From NCBI GenBank assembly GCA_002899795.1, contig PPDG01000144.1:1-9595 (forward strand): DNA of 9,595 nt, written 5' to 3'. A model generated the notes under the pieces. The model was not told the origin of the DNA, did not search any database, and worked only from the letters and a program-made list of their open reading frames with translations. Position numbers and translations under genes: made by a program. The stretch comes from Desulfobacteraceae bacterium (GTDB lineage Bacteria > Desulfobacterota > Syntrophobacteria > BM002). Within the stretch, counting starts at the first letter, position 1. Each line of letters starts with the position of its first letter. Below are positions 1 to 6,118 of the stretch, piece after piece.

Positions 1-187
1 CAGCCGGTCTCCCAGTGACGGAGATTAGCTTCAGCCCAGCATTCTTGAGATACCAGAGTGCAGATAAAGAGCAGGCAGGAATCTTGCCGTGAGTAGTGAA
101 GGTGTCGTCAATGTCGAACAAAACTCCCTGGAGGTTCTGAAGTAGATCAGGAGAGATATTCTCGATGGGAGCAATATTGTCATTCAT
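1..187 (-). CDS. HAD-superfamily phosphatase, N-terminal part (truncated by window edge)
   Basis: The first 62 codons of a gene read leftward off the window. The translation contains LFDIDDTFT near residues 23-31, which matches HAD motif I (DxDxT/S, with the first Asp as nucleophile). About 30 residues later comes SVTGRPA, the motif II region (hhhT/S-GR) typical of the HAD-IIB, Cof-like or sugar-phosphatase-like branch. The expected activity is hydrolysis of a phosphomonoester in the cytoplasm; the substrate cannot be told because the cap domain and motifs III and IV lie outside. The ATG at 187 is the only possible start, because an in-frame TGA lies a few codons upstream with no other start codon between. 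No clear Shine-Dalgarno sequence precedes it. The gene follows the 249-674 gene on the same strand with a 61-bp gap that contains a lone MITE end. I am confident of the superfamily and not of the substrate. Confidence 0.8.
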   Translation of the reverse strand, partial: MNDNIAPIENISPDLLQNLQGVLFDIDDTFTTHGKIPACSLSALWYLKNAGLKLISVTGRPA

Positions 188-228
188 GGCTGAAAATAGA
201 GTTGATCATTACCCAATGCCGAACAAGC

Positions 229-245
229 TGAAATATCCGGGTTAG
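229..245 (+). repeat. Solitary terminal fragment of the MITE-like repeat
   Basis: The 17 bases TGAAATATCCGGGTTAG are identical to the right-hand end of the element at 2214-2399 and differ at one base from the right-hand end at 1172-1380. The rest of the element is absent: the sequence to the left does not resemble it. The fragment lies between the stop of the 249-674 gene and the start of the HAD gene. It could be a decayed copy, the product of imprecise excision, or chance, but 17 matching bases within 250 bp of an intergenic spot is unlikely to be chance. Confidence 0.6.
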
Positions 246-248
246 AGC

Positions 249-674
249 TCAGGAAGGTTGAGCTACGCTTGCAGTGGATTCACTTAACTGCTCAAGTAGT
301 CGCAGTTCATAGTTTTTGAGAATGTCCCGCGCCTTGCGTTCCACCTCCTGCAACCGCAGATAAAGGTTGCGGAGATCCTCCGTCTTGCCGAAGATCTCCA
401 GTTCAGTATTTATTTGGTCCATCTGTTTTTCATGAATAGAGACCAAGACCCTGCAGCGGAAGATAACTTGTTGGCAGACCATACGCCACCGAGCGCTCTT
501 CTTTTTGTCCTGCCCGGCCAGGGTAATCATCCGCACTGCCTCGTCAATGTCATCCTCATCCAGAGCCTCAAGCGCTCTATGCAAGTAATAGCGACGCGGA
601 AGAAATCCTCGGCCTTCAACCTTCGGTGCGAAAGTCTTGCGAAAGAGCTTGAGCAGGGAGTTAAGTCCGAGCAT
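249..674 (-). CDS. Hypothetical helical protein, 141 aa
   Basis: I do not recognise this family. The protein is 141 residues, highly charged and without a signal peptide or membrane segment. It begins with a short amphipathic basic stretch (LLKLFRKTF), followed by a helical region rich in acidic residues (about 33-48, ALDEDDIDEA). A long heptad-like charged segment at about residues 80-132 looks like a coiled coil. It probably acts in the cytoplasm or at the inner membrane face; no catalytic motif is visible. The ATG at 674 lies 5 bases past the stop of the 680-1006 gene, and GAGGT overlapping that stop codon serves as ribosome binding site, so the two are very likely co-translated. They may form a two-protein unit with the neighbour's membrane segment. 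The gene call is supported by the tight spacing and long open frame; function is unknown. Confidence 0.7.
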   Translation of the reverse strand: MLGLNSLLKLFRKTFAPKVEGRGFLPRRYYLHRALEALDEDDIDEAVRMITLAGQDKKKSARWRMVCQQVIFRCRVLVSIHEKQMDQINTELEIFGKTEDLRNLYLRLQEVERKARDILKNYELRLLEQLSESTASVAQPS

Positions 675-679
675 CTACC

Positions 680-1006
680 TCAAGCCCTTTGTGCTTCGAT
701 GCCTGCACGTATGAGCTTAACGAAGCTCTCTCGCAGCTCGGGGAGCTCAATGGACATCTCATCTATCTGTTCTAAAACATCTCGATAGTCAGAGGTGGGC
801 TCCACCGGGACCCGGTTTACCAGATTGATTGTGGCTTCGTATATGCGCCGATCAATCCTTATCAAACCAAAACCGGCACCGATCACGGCGAGCAGTCCGC
901 CCACAACCTCCATGCCGGTTAATTCCTCCAGTGCCAACTCGGCTGCCACACCTAAGACAGCTCCAGTCAACCCACCAGGAATACTAAGGTTTCGCTCCTG
1001 TATCAT
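680..1006 (-). CDS. Hypothetical small protein with glycine-rich hydrophobic segment, 108 aa
   Basis: I do not recognise this family. Residues 10-50 are hydrophobic and rich in Gly and Ala (GGLTGAVLGVAAELAL, then VVGGLLAVIGAGFGLI), which suggests one or two short membrane-associated helices. The remainder is a charged helical tail with an acidic stretch (about 75-95) ending in IRAGIEAQRA. The start at 1006 is well supported: AAGGAGG stands six bases before the ATG. The gene is first of a probable two-gene unit with the 249-674 gene, 5 bases downstream. A possible extended -10 box lies about 40 bases upstream. The hydrophobic segment could anchor a small complex at the membrane or be a glycine-zipper packing motif; the sequence alone does not decide. 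Confidence 0.7.
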   Translation of the reverse strand: MIQERNLSIPGGLTGAVLGVAAELALEELTGMEVVGGLLAVIGAGFGLIRIDRRIYEATINLVNRVPVEPTSDYRDVLEQIDEMSIELPELRESFVKLIRAGIEAQRA

Positions 1007-1045
1007 TTTTTCCTCCTTGGGAATAGTTGGTACCTGTAAGTTGGA

Positions 1046-1054
1046 AGTATATCA
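1046..1054 (-). promoter_or_regulatory. Possible extended -10 promoter element for the 1006-249 gene pair
   Basis: On the minus strand the sequence reads TGATATACT, an extended -10 form (TGn followed by TATACT, five of six matching TATAAT). It lies about 40 bases before the ATG at 1006, leaving a leader of roughly 30 bases with the AAGGAGG site. No good -35 hexamer is seen 17 bases upstream, which is tolerated for extended -10 promoters. The call is tentative because short boxes occur by chance. Confidence 0.3.
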
Positions 1055-1171
1055 TGTGATTGTAGCAAATAGCCAGATTTTCGGTTAGACCTCAGTCTTG
1101 GGAAGGGTGATGGGATAGAAAGGATTGCTCATCCACTGGGATGTGGCGAAGTTTTTTTCACTGCGAGGTTG

Positions 1172-1380
1172 CTAGCCCGGATATTTCATGAATTGCTGTC
1201 GCGAGACCACGAAGATGGGTGTGCCACCTGGCAACCGCAGGGTGTTGGTTCCGAAACGTACCTGAACGGTACGTCGCAGGGTGAGCCTGTCCTGAGCCTG
1301 TCGAAGGAACACCCGAGGATGCCAGGAAGGATGGCCATATCCGTGGTCGCAGCAAGTTATTCATGAAATATCCGGGCTAG
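1172..1380 (+). mobile_element. MITE-like element, copy 1 (209 bp)
   Basis: A non-coding element with terminal inverted repeats of 22 bases (CTAGCCCGGATATTTCATGAAT at the left, its exact complement at the right). Beyond these, a further imperfect inverted match (GCGAGACCACGAAGATGG against GCGACCACGGATATGG) continues inward. The centre holds a hairpin CGTACC-tgaac-GGTACG at 1257-1273. Flanking or terminal CTAG is present at both ends and could be a 4-bp target duplication, but copy 2 suggests it may belong to the inverted repeat. The element is nearly identical to the reverse complement of 2214-2399 apart from about 23 extra bases around 1280-1310. It ends five bases from the stop of the solute-binding-protein gene. 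No transposase is encoded, so mobility would have to be supplied in trans; the family of that transposase is not identifiable here. Confidence 0.8.
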
Positions 1381-1385
1381 GGAAG

Positions 1386-2201
1386 CTATTCTTGGAAAAC
1401 CTTTTCAATTCTTCTCAGGTATTCATCGAGCACCCCGCCTCCCCACCACTTACGAAGAGAATCCTGGAGATAGCCTGACTCATACATAAGTCTGAGGGCC
1501 ACATCCACGAAGACTTTGACGTCATCCTCACCTTGGCGGATGCCAACTCCCCAATCAGTGGTGTTGAAGTGCTCGCCGACCACTTCAAGGTCGGGGTTGT
1601 ACAGGGCCATGGTGAATACAAATAGATCATCCTGGGCAAAGGCAACACCCTGATCATTCCTCAAAGCTTGTATGGCCTCGTACGTCTTGGTGAGCTCTAT
1701 TTGCTTGGCCCCGGGAACCAGTTCAGCCAGGGCCTGAGCTCCGGTGGTTCCCTTGATGGTGATCACGTTCTTGCCCTTGAGATCATAAATGGAATTGATC
1801 CCCGACCCTTTTTTTGCCAAGAGGCGAACACCTGACTCAAAATATGGGATGGAGAATTGCAGCTTCTCTGCTCGCTGAGAGGTTATGCCCATGGTCGCCC
1901 AGATGATGTCGATTTTCCCTGAAGTTAACAACTTGGTTCGAATTTCTGGGGTAACCGCCACGAACTCAATTTTTTTTGGATCACCGAAAAGATACTCTGC
2001 AAGCTTGTGGCACAGATCAATCTCCCAGCCTTCAAACTCACTTTTTTCATTAATGGCACTCCAGGGTGGGTAGTCGGCTTTGACACCGATAACGATCTTT
2101 CCTGATTTGATGATATCAGCCAAAGTTTTCGCCTCAGCCGGAACCGAGGCCAAAGAAAAGATCAATACCAGGACGGAAACCGCGATCAGAAATCTCTTCA
2201 T
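1386..2201 (-). CDS. Amino-acid ABC transporter substrate-binding protein, SBP family 3
   Basis: A 271-residue exported protein of the SBP_bac_3 family, the periplasmic receptor that delivers a polar amino acid or similar solute to an ABC permease. Residues 1-24 form a standard Sec signal peptide (MKRF, a hydrophobic core, then AEA before K25); there is no lipobox cysteine. The mature protein shows family landmarks in order: IVIGVKADYPPWS (about 36-47), GWEIDLCHKLAEYL (57-70), the lobe-1 region DIIWATMGIT, then a second lobe with DLKGKNVITIKGTTG and DDLFVFTMAL. It ends in the usual helical LRKWWGGG region. Length is normal. The start at 2201 follows AGGAGG. No permease or ATPase gene is in the window, so this receptor is an orphan here. 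It is framed within 5 and 12 bases by two inverted copies of the MITE-like element, so its promoter must lie in copy 2 or beyond. Ligand is not predictable. Confidence 0.9.
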   Translation of the reverse strand: MKRFLIAVSVLVLIFSLASVPAEAKTLADIIKSGKIVIGVKADYPPWSAINEKSEFEGWEIDLCHKLAEYLFGDPKKIEFVAVTPEIRTKLLTSGKIDIIWATMGITSQRAEKLQFSIPYFESGVRLLAKKGSGINSIYDLKGKNVITIKGTTGAQALAELVPGAKQIELTKTYEAIQALRNDQGVAFAQDDLFVFTMALYNPDLEVVGEHFNTTDWGVGIRQGEDDVKVFVDVALRLMYESGYLQDSLRKWWGGGVLDEYLRRIEKVFQE

Positions 2202-2213
2202 CTCTTCCTCCTT

Positions 2214-2399
2214 CTAACCCGGATATTTCATGAATCACTTACTGCGACCACGGATATGGCCGTTCTTCCGTGCGTCCTCGGGTGTCGGACTCTGCGACGT
2301 ACTGTTCAAGTACGCCTCGAATCCGACCCCCTGCGGTTGCCCGGTGGCACGCCCATCCTCGTGGTCTCGCGACAGCAATTCATGAAATATCCGGGTTAG
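2214..2399 (-). mobile_element. MITE-like element, copy 2 (186 bp, inverted relative to copy 1)
   Basis: This is the reverse-oriented second copy of the element at 1172-1380. The ends read CTAACCCGGATATTTCATGA and the matching complement ending CCGGGTTAG. The internal hairpin at 2298-2314 is CGTACT-gttca-AGTACG, keeping the stem of copy 1 although one base pair differs (C-G there, T-A here when read in the same orientation). It lacks the extra 23 bases of copy 1 and so is probably closer to the ancestral form. One end abuts the ribosome binding site of the solute-binding-protein gene. No open frame of interest lies inside. Confidence 0.8.
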
Positions 2400-2671
2400 A
2401 CAACCACGAGGACAATAGATCAGAGGAAAAATAAATCTTGATAAATGAAGCAAGTATTATTCGGGATTAAATATCACATAGGATGTCGGCAGCTGTCAAG
2501 GAAAGCTCATTCAAATGTAAGCTGTGCCTTGAAAATTTTCTGGTGGGCTACACTGGAAGCAAATCAGCAGGCAGAAAGCAGCCCCGCGACAAGCTCCCCG
2601 AGACAAGCTCGGGACGGGCGGGACAGGCGGGCAGCCGGAATGGGGCATGGCGCAAGGGGCATGGGGTCAAG
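2400..2671. other. Intergenic region with GC-rich hairpin and short repeats
   Basis: No credible gene is seen between the MITE copy and the repeat array. The stretch holds a 9-base direct repeat GACAAGCTC (2588-2596 and 2602-2610) overlapping a hairpin CCCGAG-acaag-CTCGGG (2597-2613). Then follow a G-rich run with repeated GGGAC/GGCGG units (2611-2633) and a repeated GGGGCATGG (2642-2650 and 2657-2665). Short plus-strand frames here are compositionally odd and carry no recognisable protein. The hairpin lies downstream of the DUF47 gene on its strand but has no T-tract, so it is not a clear terminator. Confidence 0.5.
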
Positions 2672-2821
2672 GTCATTTGTCATTAGGTCATTAAGTCACT
2701 ATGTCGCTTCGGCCATTTAATCACCGGATCATAGCTTCGCAGGCACCGGTGGCAAGTCGTTTTAGAGACATGATGACCTGATGACGGGCGTCAGCCCAAA
2801 ATGACCTAATGACAGCGAAGC
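2672..2821. repeat. TGAC/mini-hairpin repeat array A
   Basis: GTCA occurs at 2672, 2679, 2687 and 2695 with a GTCG at 2703, then after a central gap TGAC occurs at 2774, 2782, 2802 and 2810. GTCATTAGGTCATT (2679-2692) is exactly complementary to AATGACCTAATGAC (2800-2813), so the array has an overall dyad. Small hairpins follow TGAC: GGGC-gtca-GCCC (2786-2797) and GC-gaa-GC (2815-2821). It lies just past the stop of the DUF47 gene. It shares unit order and sequence with arrays at 7225-7404 and 8264-8412. Confidence 0.75.
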
Positions 2822-2828
2822 GTAATAA

Positions 2829-3497
2829 CTACCTGGCAATCATGGTGCGCATGCGGTCCGAGGCGTTCTGGGCGTCATCGGCAATGTCGCCGATAATTTC
2901 CACCAACCGGACAACATGGAAGATTTCCACCGGGTCTTTCAACACGGCAAAGGCCTGTTTCTTAAGCTCATGTTCCAGGTGGTCTGCCTCCTTTTCGGCC
3001 TGATGGATATCACCGATGGTGCTTTTTAGCTTTTCGCGGTTCTTTTCGGTGATGCTCTCGAAGTAGACCATGGCCTGTTCCGCCATGTCAGAGAGTTTTT
3101 CAATGCATGGAACGACAGCGTCAACAAGGTGCAAGAAATCGCCAGTCAGCTCCTTCGCGATCCCCCCTTCGGGTTTGAACGACAGCCAGTACAGAGCTTC
3201 CTCCACACTATCCAGCACATGGTCCTGCTCGCGCAAGCAGTCTAAAAGAACGAACTTGTCCACCGGCATGAGCAAGCCCCGGGGCAGGTGGTTGCGGAGA
3301 TTGCGCTTGATCCAGTCTGCTTGGCTTTCAAGCTTGGCCACGTCCTCGGTGAGTTTGTCGAACTCCTCGCAATCCAACTCGACATAGCACTCCACCGCCC
3401 GCTTAAACATCCAGGCGCATTCTCTTACCTTGTCGGCGTGGTCTTTGAGCTTTTTGAAAGGTGACTCGAAAAAAAGAGAAAAAAATGAGAATCTCAT
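2829..3497 (-). CDS. DUF47 / PhoU-like putative phosphate transport regulator (Pit accessory protein)
   Basis: A 222-residue, almost wholly helical protein of the DUF47 family (related to PhoU), the usual partner of PiT phosphate transporters. It is thought to regulate the transporter from the cytoplasmic side; the exact mechanism is not established. Visible marks are the N-terminal FFESPFKKLKDHADKV region, KLESQADWIKRNL (about 55-67) in the first helical half, EKEADHLEHELKK (168-180), and a C-terminal LVEIIGDIADDAQNASDR (198-215). The acidic Glu/Asp positions resemble PhoU metal-binding helices. I chose the ATG at 3497, not the one at 3503: GGGAGG (3505-3510) stands seven bases before the former and directly abuts the latter. 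It follows the PiT gene after 30 bases on the same strand, so the two form an operon. Length is normal for the family. Confidence 0.88.
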   Translation of the reverse strand: MRFSFFSLFFESPFKKLKDHADKVRECAWMFKRAVECYVELDCEEFDKLTEDVAKLESQADWIKRNLRNHLPRGLLMPVDKFVLLDCLREQDHVLDSVEEALYWLSFKPEGGIAKELTGDFLHLVDAVVPCIEKLSDMAEQAMVYFESITEKNREKLKSTIGDIHQAEKEADHLEHELKKQAFAVLKDPVEIFHVVRLVEIIGDIADDAQNASDRMRTMIAR

Positions 3498-3504
3498 GGA
3501 CATA

Positions 3505-3510
3505 CCTCCC
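3505..3510 (-). promoter_or_regulatory. Ribosome binding site deciding the DUF47 gene start
   Basis: GGGAGG on the minus strand is seven bases from the ATG at 3497 and touches the alternative ATG at 3503 with only one base between. Normal spacing favours the inner start. Confidence 0.7.
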
Positions 3511-3527
3511 GATAGAGGTAAACGTTA

Positions 3528-4784
3528 TTAAAGAAAGAATAAAGTTAAAAGTTTGTATAACACCATGGTCAAGACCATAGTAAACGGCAGGGTAATGACC
3601 CAAGAAGAGCCGATGTTGCGCAACAGGCGCATGTCGAGGAAACCCATGCCGCGCATGAAGCCCACCCCAACCACGGCACCTACCAGCACATGGGTAGTGG
3701 AAACAGGCAGCCCCAGCCTTGAGCATACCAGAATTGTGGTGGCTGCGCCAAACTGGGCGCAAAACCCCCGTACCGGAGTTAGCTCGGTAATCTTGCCGCC
3801 CACAGTCTCCATTACCCTGCCACCAAAGGCAAATAAACCGCCACCTACGGCAATTCCACCTATAGCTAGCATCCAAATTGATACCTCCACCTGCATAGCC
3901 ACACTTTTGGTCTTGACCACCGAGAAAATGGCCGCCAGGGGGCCAATAGCATTGGCCACGTCATTGGCCCCATGAGCGAACGCTACGTAACATGCAGTCA
4001 GCACCTGGAGATAAGCAAAGAAAGCCTGGAGTGGTGAGGTGTCGTTTTGTGTGTCCTCCTTTAGTTCTCGTCGGCCAAGGAGAGCCCTCAGCCACACTGA
4101 GCCCACCAATCCACCTCCTGCCGCGCAAGGAATTGCAATGAGCAAGGCCTGGCCGAAGCCGAGGTCGAGATGTAGATTCTTGAGACCTTTAAAAATAAAA
4201 GACAGAATAATTGTCAACAGAACGGCACCGATCAGATAAGGTGCCCACCGTTGCGCTACAACCTCAGGGGCATCTGCCCTGAAAACTTTCTCACGTATTA
4301 GATAATAAATGCCCCCGGCGATAATTGCACCAGAAAGCGGCGAGACAATCCAGCTAATTGCGATGGTAATAATTTTACCCCAGGAAATTGCCCCTACACC
4401 AACACTGAGCATTCCAAAACCCACGACCGCTCCCACTATCGAATGGGTAGTGGAAACTGGCATTCCGAATACCGTGGCCAAATGGACCCAGATGCCGCTT
4501 GCAAGTAAGGCGGCAAACATACCAAGCATTAGTTTGTCAGGCGCACCTGCAAGCAAATCCGGGTTGATCATGCCCTTGCTGATAGTGTTGGTCACATGAC
4601 CGCCGGCCAGTACGGCGCCTAGCAAGTTGGCGACAATGGAAATAATCACAGCCCGGCGGATGGTCAGAGCCCCAGAGCCAACCGAGGTTCCCATGGCATT
4701 GGCCAGGTCATTGGCACCAATATTGGCGGCCATATAGAGGCCTATAAGTGTGGCTGCAGCTAGAATGATCGTATCCGCACTCAT
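3528..4784 (-). CDS. Inorganic phosphate transporter, PiT family
   Basis: A membrane protein of about 418 residues that imports inorganic phosphate (or metal-phosphate) by ion symport. The PiT internal duplication is plain. The first half carries GANDLANAMGTSVGSGALT (about 23-41) and GMPVSTTHSIVGA (107-119). The second half repeats them as GANDVANAIGPLAAI (272-286) and GLPVSTTHVLVGA (358-370). About ten to twelve hydrophobic segments flank a hydrophilic loop near residues 235-255 (RRELKEDTQND). Length is normal for bacterial PiT. The frame could open at a GTG at 4790, but I prefer the ATG two codons in; neither has a strong ribosome binding site. It is followed after 30 bases by the DUF47 partner. 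A hairpin with a T-tract lies some 60 bases before the start and may be a terminator of the cobalamin genes or an attenuator for this gene. Confidence 0.93.
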   Translation of the reverse strand: MSADTIILAAATLIGLYMAANIGANDLANAMGTSVGSGALTIRRAVIISIVANLLGAVLAGGHVTNTISKGMINPDLLAGAPDKLMLGMFAALLASGIWVHLATVFGMPVSTTHSIVGAVVGFGMLSVGVGAISWGKIITIAISWIVSPLSGAIIAGGIYYLIREKVFRADAPEVVAQRWAPYLIGAVLLTIILSFIFKGLKNLHLDLGFGQALLIAIPCAAGGGLVGSVWLRALLGRRELKEDTQNDTSPLQAFFAYLQVLTACYVAFAHGANDVANAIGPLAAIFSVVKTKSVAMQVEVSIWMLAIGGIAVGGGLFAFGGRVMETVGGKITELTPVRGFCAQFGAATTILVCSRLGLPVSTTHVLVGAVVGVGFMRGMGFLDMRLLRNIGSSWVITLPFTMVLTMVLYKLLTLFFL

Positions 4785-4842
4785 ATTCACTCAATCATGC
4801 TTTGATGGCTTCGGCGGCAGGCAGTCGGCCCAGTAAGGTGAG

Positions 4843-4866
4843 AAAAAAGCTATTCCCACTAATAGC
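4843..4866 (-). terminator. Possible intrinsic terminator or attenuator upstream of the PiT gene
   Basis: Read on the minus strand: stem GCTATT (4866-4861), loop AGTGGG, stem AATAGC (4854-4849), then six T (4848-4843). The stem is only six base pairs and AT-rich, so it would be a moderate terminator. It lies about 250 bases past the cbiB stop and 58 bases before the PiT start, so it may end the cobalamin transcript or act within the PiT leader. Confidence 0.45.
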
Positions 4867-5038
4867 ATCAGGTTGTCCCGATCAGAATGGAAGTGTTTAG
4901 GCAACTCGTACTCACAAGAACAGCGTCAAAATTTTCTTTTTTCGGTCGAGGGAACAGTAACAGATACACTTATCTTTTCAAGCATTTTTTCAAAATAGTT
5001 TTGAGTGAAGGGAATAGCGATATAAAGTCCTTGGTTCG
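4867..5038. other. Intergenic region between cbiB and the PiT gene
   Basis: This is part of a 330-base gap without a convincing gene. It is AT-rich with several A/T runs (for example around 4928-4942 and 4985-5000). A PiT promoter is expected here on the minus strand, but no hexamer pair with good sequence and spacing stands out; TTGAAA near 4980 lacks a good -10 partner. Confidence 0.35.
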
Positions 5039-5090
5039 GTCACTAGACGTCGCTTTCACTCATAGTCATTCACTGGGGCGATCTAATGAC
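5039..5090. repeat. Possible degenerate copy of the TGAC/GTCA repeat (array B)
   Basis: GTCA at 5039 and 5065 and TGAC at 5087 give the same left-to-right polarity as the better arrays, and GTCATT (5065-5070) faces AATGAC (5085-5090). The 15 bases TCACTCATAGTCATT (5056-5070) recur exactly at 7226-7240 in array C. Small GNA-loop hairpins are not evident. It lies just past the cbiB stop at 5117. Confidence 0.45.
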
Positions 5091-5116
5091 CTTGTGCCTT
5101 GCACCGTCGGCTTCTA

Positions 5117-6118
5117 CTAAAAAAAGAATGACATACTCAACAGACTAGCAGAGAATAAAAGGAGCGCTACCCAAGAAGATCTATAGATAAGCCGACAACA
5201 CCTCCGGATGTGGTCCGGACCAACCTCCTCATCCCCATCCCCCAACCACGGTTTGTCTACTGTGTTTTTTTGGTATACGGTGGGCCCTCCAAGCTTGATT
5301 CCGAGGGCCCCAGCTACAAAGCTCTCAGAGTGGCCGGCGTTGGGTGATAGGTGTTTCAGCCGGTCACGCCTGGAGATTTTCCATCCTGCCCATGCTTTTT
5401 CGCCACTGAGAACCGCTCCTATAGATAAAATGATGAGGGAAAGACGAGCCGGCAAAAAGTTGGCTAGATCATCAAGGCGGGCGGCTGGCCGGCCAAATAG
5501 GAGATAGTGGTCGCTCCGATATCCCACCATTGAGTCGAGGGTGCTTATTGCCTTAAAGCCAAGCATACCCACTATGCCTGCTGCCGCAGGTGCAGGGCAG
5601 CCAAACACATGGCTGAAAACTGCTATCAGGGTGTACCAAAAAATAGGTGAGAGAACCCCATCAACGAAATTCTCCGCCACACTCTCCACCGCCCCTCTAG
5701 CCACACCCTCGGGATTTAAGTTTGAGGTGTCTCGCCCCACAATTTTCTGGAGTTCAGTGCGGGCCTGAGTCAAATTGCTCCTGGTCAAGGTCTCAGCAAT
5801 TGGTTCGGCGTGCTTGCACAGATCCTTTAATGCCAGGCAAGAGTAGGCCAGATAAAGATCCAAAACTGTGGTAAGGAAGGGATGCAGCCCACCAATGAAA
5901 TGTCGGAGGGTCAAATAAACCCCAATGGCAAGACCGATTGTCATGGTCACTAAAAGGATTCCGCCACCTGAGCCCGACCACCTCAGCCGCAGCAATAGTT
6001 TCTCGAAAGCAGAAATAGTAGCGCCTATAAGTCGAACCGGGTGGAAGAGAAAGGGAGGATCTCCCAAAAGTAAATCCAGGACAAAGGCAGTGAAAAGTAT
6101 GGCGGCGGCAAGGATCAT
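5117..6118 (-). CDS. cbiB: Adenosylcobinamide-phosphate synthase (CbiB type)
   Basis: A 333-residue membrane protein that joins adenosylcobyric acid to (R)-1-amino-2-propanol phosphate (or the free amino alcohol) to give adenosylcobinamide phosphate, an ATP-dependent amidation in cobalamin synthesis. Family marks in order: LDLLLGDPPFLFHPVRLIG (14-32), VARGAVESVAENFVDG (139-154), LDSMVGYRSDHYLLFGR (194-210), SPNAGHSESFVAGALG (258-273), and LGGPTVY (276-282). Hydrophobic segments lie at the N-terminus, near 53-70 and 155-175, and at the C-terminus, as expected. Length is normal. Its ATG overlaps the TGA of cobD as ATGA (6115-6118), implying translational coupling. This fits biochemistry, since CobD makes the aminopropanol phosphate that CbiB uses. 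Another name for this gene in some species is cobD, not to be confused with the neighbour. Confidence 0.95.
   Translation of the reverse strand: MILAAAILFTAFVLDLLLGDPPFLFHPVRLIGATISAFEKLLLRLRWSGSGGGILLVTMTIGLAIGVYLTLRHFIGGLHPFLTTVLDLYLAYSCLALKDLCKHAEPIAETLTRSNLTQARTELQKIVGRDTSNLNPEGVARGAVESVAENFVDGVLSPIFWYTLIAVFSHVFGCPAPAAAGIVGMLGFKAISTLDSMVGYRSDHYLLFGRPAARLDDLANFLPARLSLIILSIGAVLSGEKAWAGWKISRRDRLKHLSPNAGHSESFVAGALGIKLGGPTVYQKNTVDKPWLGDGDEEVGPDHIRRCCRLIYRSSWVALLLFSASLLSMSFFF

Noticed and set aside
1158..1364. Open frames within the MITE copies (also 2235-2453)
   Set aside because: They arise from the element sequence itself; peptides match no family and end with the repeats.
1172..1380. CTAG at both ends as a clean 4-bp target-site duplication
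   Set aside because: Copy 1 fits this, but copy 2 has CTAA and TTAG, which are inverted rather than direct, so the bases may belong to the terminal inverted repeat.
2445..2720. Plus-strand open frames in the intergenic region
   Set aside because: They run through repeat and GC-rich hairpin sequence, have no ribosome binding site of note and encode low-complexity, unrecognisable peptides.
2672..2821. Possible CRISPR array
   Set aside because: Repeat units are only about four bases with 3-20 base gaps, polarity switches in the middle, and no cas gene is near. Spacer and repeat lengths do not fit.
3403..3876. Long open frames overlapping PiT and cbiB in other frames (also 5793-6275)
   Set aside because: They are shadows of well-supported genes with all expected motifs in the chosen frames.
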